DNA of 64,000 nt from Sphingomonas sp. QA11 (GCF_028473665.1 NZ_CP098774.1:5327501-5391500); one strand, 5' to 3'; positions 8,848 through 18,360 are shown, counted from the stretch's first letter. Notes: a model not told the origin generated them from the letters alone. Numbers and translations are program-made.

Positions 8848-10073
8848 GCAGCGGCGTGCTCGACGATGAAGCTTACGGTCGTGGTGGTCGATCCGCCGAT
8901 ATTGAGTGTCTGCACCCGCTTCGCTCCGTCGACCTGATAGTCGCCTGCCGCACCTGTCACCTGTTTCGACGCATCGAGCAGCATCCGAACCCCCGTGGCC
9001 CCGACCGGATGGCCGAGGCCGATCAACCCGCCCGAGGGATTCACCGGCATCCGCCCGCCAAGCTCGATCGATCCGTCCTCGATCGCGCGCCACGATTCAC
9101 CCGGTGCGGTCAGGCCGAGATGGTCGATTGCCATATATTCGGTCGCGGTGAAGCAGTCATGTGTCTCGACCGCATCGATCGCCGCGATGTCCTTCACCCC
9201 GGCCCGCGCCCGTGCGTCGAGGATCGCCCGGCGGACCTGCGGGAAGACATAGGGCTCGCCTTCGCTCGCCCGCACTTTCGCTGCGTAGGAAATCGGCGCC
9301 GACCGGTGGCCCCAGCCAGTTATGCGTGCCAGGCTTTCCAGCGGCACGCCGCGCTTGCGGGCATAATCGGCGGCGCGTTCCGGTGAGGCGAGGAACACCA
9401 CCGCCGCGCCGTCCGTCACCTGCCCGCAATCCATTTTCCGCGTGCGGCCCTCGACCACAGGGTTGGTTTCGTCGTCAGCCGTGAAGTGCGCGGGCGTGAA
9501 GACATGGTTGCGCGTCTGGGCATTCGGATTGCGCCTGGCATTGCCGAAATTGATTTCGGCGATGCGCATCAGATGTTCGTATTTCAGGCCATGCCGCCGG
9601 TCATATTCCTCGGCGAGGTCGGAAAAGGCACGCGGCCAGACGAAGTCGGCATCGGCGAATTCATGCCCGTTCCACGCCGCCGCGCCGAGATGCTGCGCGG
9701 CTGTCCGTCCGGGCACGTTGCGCATCTGCTCGATTCCGACGACGCAGGCGAGATCATATCGTCCCGCTTCGATCTCGGCCGTCGCCGCAAGCAACGCGAC
9801 GCTGCCCGAGGCGCAGGCAGCTTCGTGCCGTGCGGTCGGCAATCCATCCCACGCCGGATCGACCAGCCCGAAGAACCCGCCCAGCAGGCCCTGCCCGGCG
9901 AAGAGTTCGGCGGTAAAATTGCCAACATGGCCGGTTTCGATCTCGTCGGCGTCGAGCGCTGCTGCTTCGAGCCCGTGCCGGACCGATTCGCTAAAGGCAT
10001 CGGCGATATCGATGCCCTCGCGGCTCCAGTTGCGCGCGAAGTCGCTTTGCCAGCCGCCCAATATATAGGCCAA
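8844..10073 (-). CDS. Thiolase-family (SCP2/SCPx-type) acetyl-CoA acetyltransferase
   Basis: The 409-residue product has the thiolase fold with the nucleophilic cysteine in HEAACASGSVAL (about residue 88), a histidine in VETHDCFTATE and the GGLIGLGHPVGATGVRM motif near the C-terminus. The HDCF motif and single short C-terminal half place it with SCP2-type thiolases rather than the acetyl-CoA acetyltransferases of polyhydroxybutyrate synthesis. It probably cleaves or forms a 3-oxoacyl-CoA in lipid, sterol-like or aromatic acid breakdown. It is coupled to the downstream DUF1295 gene by a four-base overlap and lies 73 bases after the RDD gene. Confidence 0.87.
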   Translation of the reverse strand: MAYILGGWQSDFARNWSREGIDIADAFSESVRHGLEAAALDADEIETGHVGNFTAELFAGQGLLGGFFGLVDPAWDGLPTARHEAACASGSVALLAATAEIEAGRYDLACVVGIEQMRNVPGRTAAQHLGAAAWNGHEFADADFVWPRAFSDLAEEYDRRHGLKYEHLMRIAEINFGNARRNPNAQTRNHVFTPAHFTADDETNPVVEGRTRKMDCGQVTDGAAVVFLASPERAADYARKRGVPLESLARITGWGHRSAPISYAAKVRASEGEPYVFPQVRRAILDARARAGVKDIAAIDAVETHDCFTATEYMAIDHLGLTAPGESWRAIEDGSIELGGRMPVNPSGGLIGLGHPVGATGVRMLLDASKQVTGAAGDYQVDGAKRVQTLNIGGSTTTTVSFIVEHAAA

Positions 10074-10146
10074 ACATCTTCTCCCCGGCTCTCGCGCCCG
10101 AGTGTTGCGCGTTTGCAGGGGAATGGCAATTTGCCGGTGCTGGCGA

Positions 10147-11019
10147 TTATCGCGTGCGGGCGCTCCCGAATTTGTCCGCGCGGCGCTGGCCGACCATCAG
10201 GCCCCGTTCCAGCCTGGCGCACAACGCCGCGTAATAGTCCGACAGGAACCGGTAATCGTCGCCATCGTCGGGGATGTCCGCCTTGCGCCGGATCGTCGTC
10301 GCCACGGTCGCGATCGCGTCGTCGCGCCCGCCCCGGAGCACGTCTTCCAGCGTCTGGAGCTCGTAGATACCGTACAGGCTGAGTGCTGCCTCGCTGAAAC
10401 TACGGCGCTGCCGCGAGATTTCTCCGCCCAGATCATCACCAAGCGTACCGCTGGTCGTGCGTACGACCCAGGTTCCCGCGATCAGGTCTCCGACCCGGAG
10501 CCGATCGCGATTGAACAGCGGGAAGAACAGGAAGATCCCGCTCCAGCTGAGCGCGAACAGGACAAGGAACCCGTCCGCCTGGCCCTGCGCCGATTGTATC
10601 GCCAGGAAGGACATCGGCAGAAATACCTCGATCTCGCGCATGGCGTTGCGCGCCAGCACGGCGCCGCCGGTCAACCGTGCCCCGTCACGTGCCACCACGC
10701 GCAGGCCCATCAGCCGCTTGCCCGGCGTGGCGCCCCGGCCGCCCATTTCGAAGAGCGCGAACCAGCCGTTGCGCAGGATGAAGAAGCCGATCATCCAAAG
10801 GATGGCGAGCGCGCTCGACTTGATGGCGGTGAATAGCAGGGCGATAACGATCGTCGTCGCGACCAGCACGATCAGGATCGCGACGGCATCCAGCATGAAC
10901 GCCGCGCCGCGTACGCCGGCGCCGCCCAGCTCGAGCTGCAGGTCGACGCCCTCCGGCGTCACGAAATTGCGGCGGAGCGATTTGGGGAGGCGTGGCCCCT
11001 TGCGGAAAGGCCAGCGCAT
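10147..11019 (-). CDS. RDD-family membrane protein
   Basis: The 290-residue product carries an RDD domain: the opening FVTPEGVDLQLELGGAGVRGAAFMLDA, several membrane spans between residues 40 and 180, and the loop GGRGATPGKRLMGLRVVARDG followed by RDRLRVGDLIAGTWVV. A hydrophilic C-terminal tail of about 100 residues follows. RDD proteins are thought to be membrane transporters or scaffolds, and some act as sodium/proton exchangers; no specific role can be assigned here. Its start overlaps the SpoIIM stop as TGATG, making it the last gene of the six-gene MoxR operon. Confidence 0.85.
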   Translation of the reverse strand: MRWPFRKGPRLPKSLRRNFVTPEGVDLQLELGGAGVRGAAFMLDAVAILIVLVATTIVIALLFTAIKSSALAILWMIGFFILRNGWFALFEMGGRGATPGKRLMGLRVVARDGARLTGGAVLARNAMREIEVFLPMSFLAIQSAQGQADGFLVLFALSWSGIFLFFPLFNRDRLRVGDLIAGTWVVRTTSGTLGDDLGGEISRQRRSFSEAALSLYGIYELQTLEDVLRGGRDDAIATVATTIRRKADIPDDGDDYRFLSDYYAALCARLERGLMVGQRRADKFGSARTR

Positions 11020-12056
11020 CAGGTGCGCCTCGGCAGATAGAAATAGACGAGCCAGCCCGCGAGCATGGCGAGCCCGATCGCATAGCGGGTGGTATCTCCG
11101 GTTACCGTCTGGCGGCCGATGCCCTCCAGCAGGCCGGCGATCGCCAGCATGACCACCGCGCCACCCATGGCGACCGCGCCGGCACGTCCGGCGTTGACGA
11201 CGGAGTCGCCGCGCGCGAGGCGGCCGGGAAAGGCGATGGCGGTGCCGACGCGGAAACCGGCCGCGCCGGACAGGATGATCGCGAACATCTCGGTCGTGCC
11301 GTGGATTGTCAGCCAGCCGGCGAATTCGAAACCGAGTCCTTTCGACGCGAACACTGCCATCATCGCCCCGAGCATCAGGCCGTTATAGATGATCAGCATC
11401 GCTGTCGGCACCGCAAAGGCGAAACCCAGGGCGAAGGAGAAGATCGCGATCTGGGCATTGTGCGTGAACAGGAAGGTGGCGAAGGTCGCGAGCAACTCCT
11501 CCTTGCTGTCGTAGAGCGTCGCCTTCAACGCTGCCGCCGAAGCGGTCGGATCGCGCCCGTTCGCCATGCCGTCGCCGACAATGCCGTAGAACCAGGTCGG
11601 ATCGCTGACGACCAGCAGATAGCCGACCACCGCGCCCGCCACGGTCAGCAACAGCGCAACGAGCGTTTCCCGCCACAGGGATTTCACGGCGTCCGGCCAG
11701 CCATGGGCGAAGAAATGGGCAAGCTGGCGCAGCGCCGAGGTCGGCACGCCGTAGATCTGGAAATAGGCGCGGGCGCAGAGTTGCTCGAGATAGGCGACCA
11801 GCGACCGGTCGAGCGATGTTTCCCGCGCCACCGACAGGGTCGACAATGCCGAGCGATAGAGCAGGGGCAGGGCAAGCAGGTCGTCGTCGGACAGCGCCCG
11901 CACCGACCGCTTCTCGCACCGGGTTACAAGCTGGTCGAGCCGTTCCCAGTCCGCTGAATGCACCTTGCGGAAACGGCTGGCATTGACCAGCACTGGCTGC
12001 GCATCGACAAAGGCCGATGACCGGCCCTGCTTGCGGGTGGTGCCTGGCGAGGTCAC
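11019..12056 (-). CDS. Stage II sporulation protein M-like (SpoIIM) membrane protein
   Basis: The 345-residue product has a soluble N-terminal region of about 125 residues followed by five or six membrane spans. The SpoIIM segments FLFTHNAQIAIFSFALGFAF and HGTTEMFAIILSGAAGFRVG are clear. The organism is not expected to sporulate; in Gram-negative bacteria these proteins occur beside RDD, DUF58 and MoxR genes, as here, and their function is unknown. The start is GTG at 12056, fixed by a GTGA overlap with the DUF58 stop. Confidence 0.87.
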   Translation of the reverse strand: MTSPGTTRKQGRSSAFVDAQPVLVNASRFRKVHSADWERLDQLVTRCEKRSVRALSDDDLLALPLLYRSALSTLSVARETSLDRSLVAYLEQLCARAYFQIYGVPTSALRQLAHFFAHGWPDAVKSLWRETLVALLLTVAGAVVGYLLVVSDPTWFYGIVGDGMANGRDPTASAAALKATLYDSKEELLATFATFLFTHNAQIAIFSFALGFAFAVPTAMLIIYNGLMLGAMMAVFASKGLGFEFAGWLTIHGTTEMFAIILSGAAGFRVGTAIAFPGRLARGDSVVNAGRAGAVAMGGAVVMLAIAGLLEGIGRQTVTGDTTRYAIGLAMLAGWLVYFYLPRRT

Positions 12057-13363
12057 AACAGGTTCCTCCGCTTGAGATCGATATAGCCTTCGACGAGCCG
12101 CTCGCTGACCTTGTCGTGCTCGCTCTCGATCAGATGCACCCCGAGATGCCGCAACCGCGTCATGACGATCCGGCGGTCCTTGAGCAGCGCCGCCGCGGTC
12201 ACCGCGCGGGTCACGTCATCGGCGCTTTGCGGTGCGCTGTCGGCGATCGCCTCGGCTTCCTCTTCGCGCAGCACGACGATCAGCAGCAAATGGGTCTTCA
12301 CGATCCGCGCGGCGGCGCGGACCAGGAACTCGGCGGTGGTAAGGTCGGTGAACTCGGTGAAGAGGACGATCATCGATCGCCGGTTGAGCTGGGTCGCGAG
12401 CGTGGTCAGGGCGAAGGTATAGTTGGTTTCCTCGCCGCTATAATCGATGCCGGCGGCAAGCCGCTGGAGCTCAGCGAAGGAGGTCGTCCCGGAGATCAGG
12501 CCGCTGGCGATGCGCGGGCGCGAATCGAAGGAATGGAGCGCGATCCGGTCACCCAGCTTGAGCGCCACCCATGCCGTCAGCAGCATCGCCGAAACGGCAC
12601 GGTCGACGCGGGGCAGGCCCGCGACCGGCTCTGTCATCTGGCGCCCTGCATCGACTGCGAAGACGATCTGGTTATTGCGCTCAGTCCGGTATTCCTTGGC
12701 GTGCAGTTTCACGTGCCGCGCCGATTGCTTCCAGTCGATCGCCCGCCTGTCCATGCCCGACCGGAATTCGACCAGCGCGTCGAAATCGGCGCCGTCGCCG
12801 CGATCGATCTGCGCGATCAGACCTTGCAGGGCGTGCCGCTGGAAAATCTGGGCGCCGCGCTCGCGCACCGGGCGGATATCGGGGATGATCGGGAAGCTCG
12901 CGTCCAGCGGCATCTCGCGCTGCTTCCAGGCCAGGCCGAAGGGCCCGCGCCAGCGCAGCCACAGCCGGTCTATCCGGCCCAGCCCGCGCCGTACCGCCGT
13001 CAGGGGCAGTAGCGCCGCGCCGCGTCCGTTCTTCAGTGCTATCCGCAGCCGCCCATCGTCTTCGACGGCAAGCAGCGGGCCGGTGGCGACCGCGATCTCG
13101 GCGGATGGGGGCGGCGTGCCGTCGCCAAGCACGACACTGATTGTCGCATCCACTGTCGCGCCGACGCAGACACTGGGGATAGCTTCAAGCCGCGCGCTGC
13201 CCCTGCGCGCGCCGGAAAAGGCGTCGATCAGGGTAAGGATCAGCACCGCGACCGGCCACGCAAGCCCTGCATACCAGCGCGACGGCAGAAGGACGGCGAT
13301 CAGCAGCGCGACGGGCGCACCCGCCGCCGCCGCCACGACCGCCGCGCGCGTCGGATAGATCAA
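12053..13363 (-). CDS. DUF58 domain protein (vWA-like, MoxR partner)
   Basis: The 436-residue product starts with two membrane spans (about residues 8-45) and a beta-rich region. It then contains the DUF58 signature FRSGMDRRAIDWKQSARH, followed by a von Willebrand factor A-like fold (IVFAVDAGRQM and the ILFTEFTDLTTAEFLV segment). DUF58 proteins are regular genomic partners of MoxR AAA+ ATPases and are thought to be remodelled or metal-loaded by them. The start is TTG at 13363, supported by a TTGA overlap with the MoxR stop. Confidence 0.88.
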   Translation of the reverse strand: MIYPTRAAVVAAAAGAPVALLIAVLLPSRWYAGLAWPVAVLILTLIDAFSGARRGSARLEAIPSVCVGATVDATISVVLGDGTPPPSAEIAVATGPLLAVEDDGRLRIALKNGRGAALLPLTAVRRGLGRIDRLWLRWRGPFGLAWKQREMPLDASFPIIPDIRPVRERGAQIFQRHALQGLIAQIDRGDGADFDALVEFRSGMDRRAIDWKQSARHVKLHAKEYRTERNNQIVFAVDAGRQMTEPVAGLPRVDRAVSAMLLTAWVALKLGDRIALHSFDSRPRIASGLISGTTSFAELQRLAAGIDYSGEETNYTFALTTLATQLNRRSMIVLFTEFTDLTTAEFLVRAAARIVKTHLLLIVVLREEEAEAIADSAPQSADDVTRAVTAAALLKDRRIVMTRLRHLGVHLIESEHDKVSERLVEGYIDLKRRNLL

Positions 13364-14334
13364 CGGGGCGCCTCGATGGCCTCGATGATGCCGAGCAGGA
13401 CATCCTCGATCGATCGCCCGTCGATCTCGGCCGCCGGCGACAGGATGAGGCGGTGGCGCAGCAAGGCCGGAGCCAGGGCCTTCACATCGTCCGGAAGCAC
13501 GAAATCACGTCCATCGATCGCCGCCCGCGCGCGCGCCGCGCCCGCCAGCATGGCGCCGGCGCGCGGGCTTGCGCCGCTTTCCAGGTCGGCCACATCGCGC
13601 GTCGCGCGGATCAGGGCGGTGATATAGTCGATCACCTCGTCGACCAGCCTTATGCCCGCAACCGCCGTGAGGGCCGCGTCGATCTTCGCCGCGTCCGCGC
13701 GTTTTTCCACGTCCCAGTCGGCCGGCGTCATTGCCGGGTGCGCGCCGTGCCGTGCCACGATGCGGCGCTCCTCCTCGGCTGAAGGATAATCGACCGCCTG
13801 CTTGAACAGGAAACGATCGAGCTGCGCTTCGGGCAGCGGATAGACGCCCTGCTGTTCGATCGGGTTCTGCGTCGCGACGACCATGAAACGGTTGCCGAGC
13901 GCCAGGCTTTCGCCGTCGATCGTCACGGTGCGTTCCTGCATCGCTTCGAGCAGGGCGGCCTGGGTCTTGGGTGGTGCGCGATTGATTTCGTCGGCGAGCA
14001 GCAGGTCGGTGAAGATCGGCCCGCGGGTAAGGGTGAAGGTCGATGTTTGGAAATTGAACAGGTTCGCGCCGATGATATCGCCCGGCATGAGATCGGGCGT
14101 GAATTGAATCCGTCCGAAATCGAGCCCGATCACCTCGGCGAAGCTGCGTGCAAGCAGGGTCTTGGCAGTACCGGGAGGGCCCTCCAGCAGGATGTGGCCG
14201 CCGGAGAACAGGGCGACGAGCATCAGGTCGACGCTGGCTTCCTGCCCGACTACCGCCTTGCCGATCTCGACCCGTATCGCTTCCGCGAGCGCGCGCACCT
14301 CGTCAGTCGTCACCTGTTCTTCTCCCATAACCAT
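13360..14334 (-). CDS. MoxR-family AAA+ ATPase
   Basis: The 324-residue product shows the MoxR Walker A variant GPPGTAKT, Walker B LLADEINRAPPKTQAALLEAMQE, sensor 1 VVATQNPIEQQGVYPLPEAQLDRF and a C-terminal lid domain with ASPRAGAMLAGAARARAAI. MoxR ATPases act as chaperones for vWA-domain partners, here most likely the adjacent DUF58 protein. The start may be the ATG at 14334 or 14328; both overlap the end of the DUF4350 gene by 19 to 25 bases. Confidence 0.92.
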   Translation of the reverse strand: MVMGEEQVTTDEVRALAEAIRVEIGKAVVGQEASVDLMLVALFSGGHILLEGPPGTAKTLLARSFAEVIGLDFGRIQFTPDLMPGDIIGANLFNFQTSTFTLTRGPIFTDLLLADEINRAPPKTQAALLEAMQERTVTIDGESLALGNRFMVVATQNPIEQQGVYPLPEAQLDRFLFKQAVDYPSAEEERRIVARHGAHPAMTPADWDVEKRADAAKIDAALTAVAGIRLVDEVIDYITALIRATRDVADLESGASPRAGAMLAGAARARAAIDGRDFVLPDDVKALAPALLRHRLILSPAAEIDGRSIEDVLLGIIEAIEAPR

Positions 14335-15521
14335 TGATGCAGCGCCTGCGCTGCGGAAAGCACTGAATGCTGGTCGCGTGCGTCCCGCGCGGCCTGGGCC
14401 AGGTCGCTGAAGCGTGGCTGGCGCCCAAGCCCGTCGAGGTGCGAGTCGAGGGCGCCGTCCCGCAGATGCGCCGGGGCGCCGAAGATCGTGCTGGCCCGCT
14501 CCCGGGTCATGTCGGCATAACGATTGCCGAGCATGGCATATCGGCCGGCTTTTCGGACCAGCGCGGCGGCGTTGTCGATCAGCGCGACCTTGCCGAAGGC
14601 GATCGCGCGCGCGCGCCGACGCGGCGATCCGAAGCGCACCGCGCCCTGCCAGGCCGCGAGGAAAACGGCGATGGCAATCGCCAGGGTCATCGCAAGGAAG
14701 GGCGGGTCGAAGGCAAGCTTGAGCGGGCTTGGCGAGCGGCCGAAGCCGTTCAGCGTGACGTCGAAATAGATCGATGTCGCCTCGTTCGAGTTCAGCCAGT
14801 CGAGCAGATCAAGCGCTGAAGCGGCCTGACGCGCGTCAGCCATCCCGATGTTCGACAGCAGGTCAGGATCGGCGAGGACATAGAGCGGGCGGTCAGTCAG
14901 CTTGGCGAGCACGATGCGGCCCTGCGGGTCGGTGATCAGCGGCGTGAGACCGGTGCCCGAAATCGTTTGAAGCGGTCGCGGCGCCGTGAAGCGAATGGTT
15001 CGCGGGAGCTCGGGCGACGTGACAAGCGGCACGCCCGCGCTCCGGTGGCGAGCGACCTCGATCTCTTCCTTGGGCGCGAGGACACCCCCGGGATCGGAAG
15101 ACGGCTTCAGACCCTTGTAATGGACCCAGCCGGTCCGTTCCGGATCTCCTACCGTCAGCCATTTCGGCAGGACGACGAGTGTCACCTTCGCCGATCGCTG
15201 GCTGAGTATGGGGAAGAGATTGGTTGTACCGGACTCGGGCGTCAGCACCACGAGATCTTCGGTATCCAGGCGATGGACATCGCGTGCCACCTGGGGGTGG
15301 CGTCCGGTCGCCTCCGCCAGTCGAACAAGCCCGCTGAAGCCGGTCGCGGCGGTCGAAAGGGCATGGCCGCCACCGTTACGTCCGGATCGCAGGTCGGGAG
15401 CATAGGCGCCGAGCACCAGCGTGCCGATAAAGCCCAGGATACCGATCGCGAGAATCAATATGACCGTGCGCGCGCTGAACGCGCCATCCGCGCCCCTTGA
15501 TCCGATGGCGATGTCGCTCAT
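14310..15521 (-). CDS. DUF4350 domain membrane protein
   Basis: The 403-residue product has a membrane span near the N-terminus, a long extracytoplasmic DUF4350 region (residues about 45-225, with GFSGLVRLAEATGRHPQ and LVVLTPESGTTN), a second span near residue 265 and a cytoplasmic tail of about 130 residues. The family is of unknown function and usually sits between DUF4129 and MoxR genes, as it does here. The ATG at 15521 overlaps the DUF4129 stop as ATGA, which decides the start over an in-frame codon further upstream. Confidence 0.85.
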   Translation of the reverse strand: MSDIAIGSRGADGAFSARTVILILAIGILGFIGTLVLGAYAPDLRSGRNGGGHALSTAATGFSGLVRLAEATGRHPQVARDVHRLDTEDLVVLTPESGTTNLFPILSQRSAKVTLVVLPKWLTVGDPERTGWVHYKGLKPSSDPGGVLAPKEEIEVARHRSAGVPLVTSPELPRTIRFTAPRPLQTISGTGLTPLITDPQGRIVLAKLTDRPLYVLADPDLLSNIGMADARQAASALDLLDWLNSNEATSIYFDVTLNGFGRSPSPLKLAFDPPFLAMTLAIAIAVFLAAWQGAVRFGSPRRRARAIAFGKVALIDNAAALVRKAGRYAMLGNRYADMTRERASTIFGAPAHLRDGALDSHLDGLGRQPRFSDLAQAARDARDQHSVLSAAQALHQWLWEKNR

Positions 15522-16222
15522 GCGCGCCAGGTTCCGGGCAGGGCGAAATCCGAATAGGCGGACCGGGCCGTTTCCCAATCCTCCGGTGCGACCGGCCGGC
15601 CGCCGAACAGGCTCTTCTCCACCAGGCGCGCGATGCCGGCGAACAGATCGCGGGCCGATGGCGGGATGGCGTCGGTCGCGGCAAGCTCGCGACTGGTGAG
15701 AGCTGGCCGGACGAGACGTGGCCGGCGGCGTGCGATATCCTCGATCGACCGGAACAGCAGATGATGGACAGCCTCAGCGTAACGGCCTTGCGCCGCCAGC
15801 GCATCGGCCTCGTTCAGCCAGGCGCGGGCCGGGGCCGCTTCGGGCGCCCAGGCTTCCTCGGGCATGTCAACTGAGATGCTGGTTCTCCGCCGGAGACGCG
15901 GCAGGCGCCACTCGCCGTGGCGGATTCGCTGATACACCATCCATAACAAGGCAGCAGCCGCCACCGCGATCACGCTCCACAGGAAGATGCGGGCATAGAG
16001 CGCGTCCGGCATGAAGCTGCTGATCCATTGGAAGAACCGCCCGACGGGACGCAACACCTCCACCAGCCACTCGCCCAGGTGCCGCAGCCACGCCGGCGGC
16101 TGCGGCGGTGGCGGCGCGGGCGTGAGCGAAAACTGGACTGACGGGTCCGCTTTCAGCGCGTCATGGCCGGCGGCGAAGCGCTCGGCGGCGGTTGCCGCCT
16201 GCTGCGTGTTACCCCCGCTCAC
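15518..16222 (-). CDS. DUF4129 domain membrane protein
   Basis: The 234-residue product has one clear membrane span at about residues 80-100 and the C-terminal DUF4129 region: WLNEADALAAQGRYAEAVHHLL, followed by FRSIEDIARRRP and a DUF4129 ending with an SDFALPGTWRA tail. It is the first gene of the minus-strand operon and begins with GTG. The family is uncharacterised; in actinobacteria and proteobacteria it accompanies MoxR/DUF58 pairs. A 174-base divergent promoter region separates it from the plus-strand membrane protein at 16397. Confidence 0.83.
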   Translation of the reverse strand: MSGGNTQQAATAAERFAAGHDALKADPSVQFSLTPAPPPPQPPAWLRHLGEWLVEVLRPVGRFFQWISSFMPDALYARIFLWSVIAVAAAALLWMVYQRIRHGEWRLPRLRRRTSISVDMPEEAWAPEAAPARAWLNEADALAAQGRYAEAVHHLLFRSIEDIARRRPRLVRPALTSRELAATDAIPPSARDLFAGIARLVEKSLFGGRPVAPEDWETARSAYSDFALPGTWRA

Positions 16223-16396
16223 ATCTTCCCCCGATCACAATCAGCCCGTACCAAGCCTAGACAATGTCGGCAGCGGTGCAATTGCGGATATTGCACCGGA
16301 ATGATTGTTACTTCTGACTTTACAGCCTGAAACGCCATCGTCACTCTGATCGATGGCAGGGCGCCGGGCGCGCGACTGACGGTCAAGGGGAAAACC

Positions 16397-17209
16397 ATGG
16401 CGACGAGCATCAATGGCGCAAGCGATCGTTCCGTTTCGATCGGCCGGATATTCAGCCGGGCGTTCGGAACGATGGGCAGTAATCCGGTCACGGTCTTCGG
16501 AATCTCGCTGGTGTTCAGCGCGCTGCCCGGGGTTGTCATCAACCTGGTTAGCCAGCGCCTGGGCTATGTGCCGCAGAATCTGGCGACGGGCGTGATCACG
16601 CCGGTCCTTTATTATACCATCGCGGCCGTCGTCTCCGTGTTGAGCATCGCGTTCGTCATGCTGGCACAGGGTGCCCTGGTACGCGCCACCGCGGCCCATA
16701 GCGAAGGGCGCGAGGCCAGTTTCGCTGAGTCGGCGATGACGGGCCTGCGGGTGATCGTGCCGCTGTTCGTGCTTGGCCTGCTGCTGGCCATCGGCGTCGG
16801 CTTCGGTTTCCTCCTGCTGATCGTGCCGGGCGTCATCCTCTATCTCATGTGGGCGGTTGCCGCGCCGGCATTGGTGGAGGAGAAGACGGGCATCCTCGGC
16901 TCTTTCGGCCGGAGCAGCTATCTGACCAAGGGCGCGCGCTGGAAAGTCCTTGGTCTCGGGCTCATCATGGTCGTGATCTACTGGATATTCTCGGCCGTGA
17001 TCGGCGTTCTCATGCTCAGCATATATGGTCTGAACGGACTCGCCGCCGTCGCGCAGCAGGGGTTTCCGATCGGCTTCCTCCTGGTGAGCGCGGTGCTCTC
17101 GACCATCGTCACCGCCATCGTCGCGACTATCCAGACCTCGCTCTATATTGAACTGCGCGACTGGAAGGATGGACCCGCGACCGAGGCGCTGACCGAGATC
17201 TTCGCCTGA
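16397..17209 (+). CDS. Polytopic membrane protein, GPDPase-membrane-domain/DUF975-like
   Basis: The 270-residue product has about six membrane spans and the internal pattern of the glycerophosphodiester phosphodiesterase membrane-domain family: IGRIFSRAFGTMGSNPV at the N-terminus, FGFLLLIVPGVILYLMWAVAAPALVEEKTGILGSFGRS in the middle and QTSLYIELRDWKDGP at the end. No catalytic domain is present. AAGGGG lies five bases before the ATG. It is divergent from the MoxR operon and may share its control region. Function is unknown. Confidence 0.8.
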   Translation: MATSINGASDRSVSIGRIFSRAFGTMGSNPVTVFGISLVFSALPGVVINLVSQRLGYVPQNLATGVITPVLYYTIAAVVSVLSIAFVMLAQGALVRATAAHSEGREASFAESAMTGLRVIVPLFVLGLLLAIGVGFGFLLLIVPGVILYLMWAVAAPALVEEKTGILGSFGRSSYLTKGARWKVLGLGLIMVVIYWIFSAVIGVLMLSIYGLNGLAAVAQQGFPIGFLLVSAVLSTIVTAIVATIQTSLYIELRDWKDGPATEALTEIFA

Positions 17210-17238
17210 GTTGATCGCGGCGGGTCGGGCCATGGGCC

Positions 17239-18360
17239 ATGGCCGTTGCGGGCGGCACCTACGGACCCTATCCCATGGCCATGGAACAGCCTGACGCAGC
17301 GCCGCGCGCGACTTTCATCGCCAGACTCGCCCTTGCCGGTCTGCTCGGATTGCTTGGGCTTTGGATTGCCTGGACTTTTTTGCCATCGCTTGCCTGGGCG
17401 GTGGTGATCGCGGTCGCGATCGATCCGGTGCACATGCGGCTGCGCGAGCGATGGCCAGGTCCGGCCGGCCGGACCTGGACGGCTGCGACGATCGCGCTGC
17501 TGGTCGCGTTGGTCGTACTGGTGCCAGTAGCCGCCGGCATCACCCAGGCCGCGCGGGAGGCGCATGACGTTTCGATCTGGATCACCCAGGCACAGGCGAA
17601 TGGCCTGCCATTGCCCGGCTGGGTGGCCAAGGTGCCGGTCGGCCGCGAGATGCTCACGACCTGGTGGCAGGCCAACCTCGCCACCCCGGAAGGCGCGGTC
17701 AACCAGTTCCACCATCTCCGCGATGTCGCCGATACGCGCCTGATCGGCAGCAACGTGCTGCACCGGCTGGTCGTTTTCGCCTTCACCCTGCTGACCCTGT
17801 TCTTCCTTTTGCGCGACCGGGATTCGATCATCGCGCAGCTCCGTCGGGCCGGGGACCGCCTGTTCGGTCCGACCGGGGAACGGGTGGGCGTCCAGGCGCT
17901 ACGCTCGATCCGCGGGACGATCGACGGGCTAGTGCTGGTCGGCATCGGGGAGGGGGCGGTGATGACCCTGGTCTATATCACCCTCGGCGTGCCGCACCCC
18001 TTGCTGCTCGGCGCGGTGACCGCGGTGGCGGCGATGATCCCGTTCGGCGCGGCGCTGGTCTTCGCGATTGCCGGTGCCTTGCTGGTCGGCCTCGGATCGG
18101 TCGGCGGTGCGGTGGCGGTGATGGTGATCGGGCTGGTCGTGGTCGGCATCGCCGATCATTTCATCCGGCCCGTCCTGATCGGCGGCGCGACCCGGCTGCC
18201 TTTTTTGTGGGTGCTGATCGGCATCCTCGGCGGCGTCGAGACCTTGGGGTTGCTCGGCCTGTTCATCGGCCCCGCGACGATGGCAGTGCTGGTCATGCTG
18301 TGGCGCGAGTTTCTCGAACAGCCGGAACAGGAGCAAGACGATGCGTCCCCGGCGACATGA
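17239..18360 (+). CDS. AI-2E family transporter (PerM/YdiK type permease)
   Basis: The product is about 360-373 residues with seven or eight membrane spans and the AI-2E family ending: GVPHPLLLGAVTAVAAMIPFG, VGIADHFIRPVLIGGATRLPF, and GGVETLGLLGLFIGPATMAVLVMLW. Family members have been linked to autoinducer export, sodium/proton exchange and osmotic tolerance; nothing here picks one. The start is uncertain: ATG codons at 17239, 17275 and 17281 are all in frame and none has a good ribosome-binding site. Confidence 0.85.
   Translation: MAVAGGTYGPYPMAMEQPDAAPRATFIARLALAGLLGLLGLWIAWTFLPSLAWAVVIAVAIDPVHMRLRERWPGPAGRTWTAATIALLVALVVLVPVAAGITQAAREAHDVSIWITQAQANGLPLPGWVAKVPVGREMLTTWWQANLATPEGAVNQFHHLRDVADTRLIGSNVLHRLVVFAFTLLTLFFLLRDRDSIIAQLRRAGDRLFGPTGERVGVQALRSIRGTIDGLVLVGIGEGAVMTLVYITLGVPHPLLLGAVTAVAAMIPFGAALVFAIAGALLVGLGSVGGAVAVMVIGLVVVGIADHFIRPVLIGGATRLPFLWVLIGILGGVETLGLLGLFIGPATMAVLVMLWREFLEQPEQEQDDASPAT

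Noticed and set aside
16241..17233. 330-codon minus-strand frame opposite the polytopic membrane protein
   Set aside because: Composition is rich in D, H, R and Q, which is the usual antisense of a membrane protein; no start signal.
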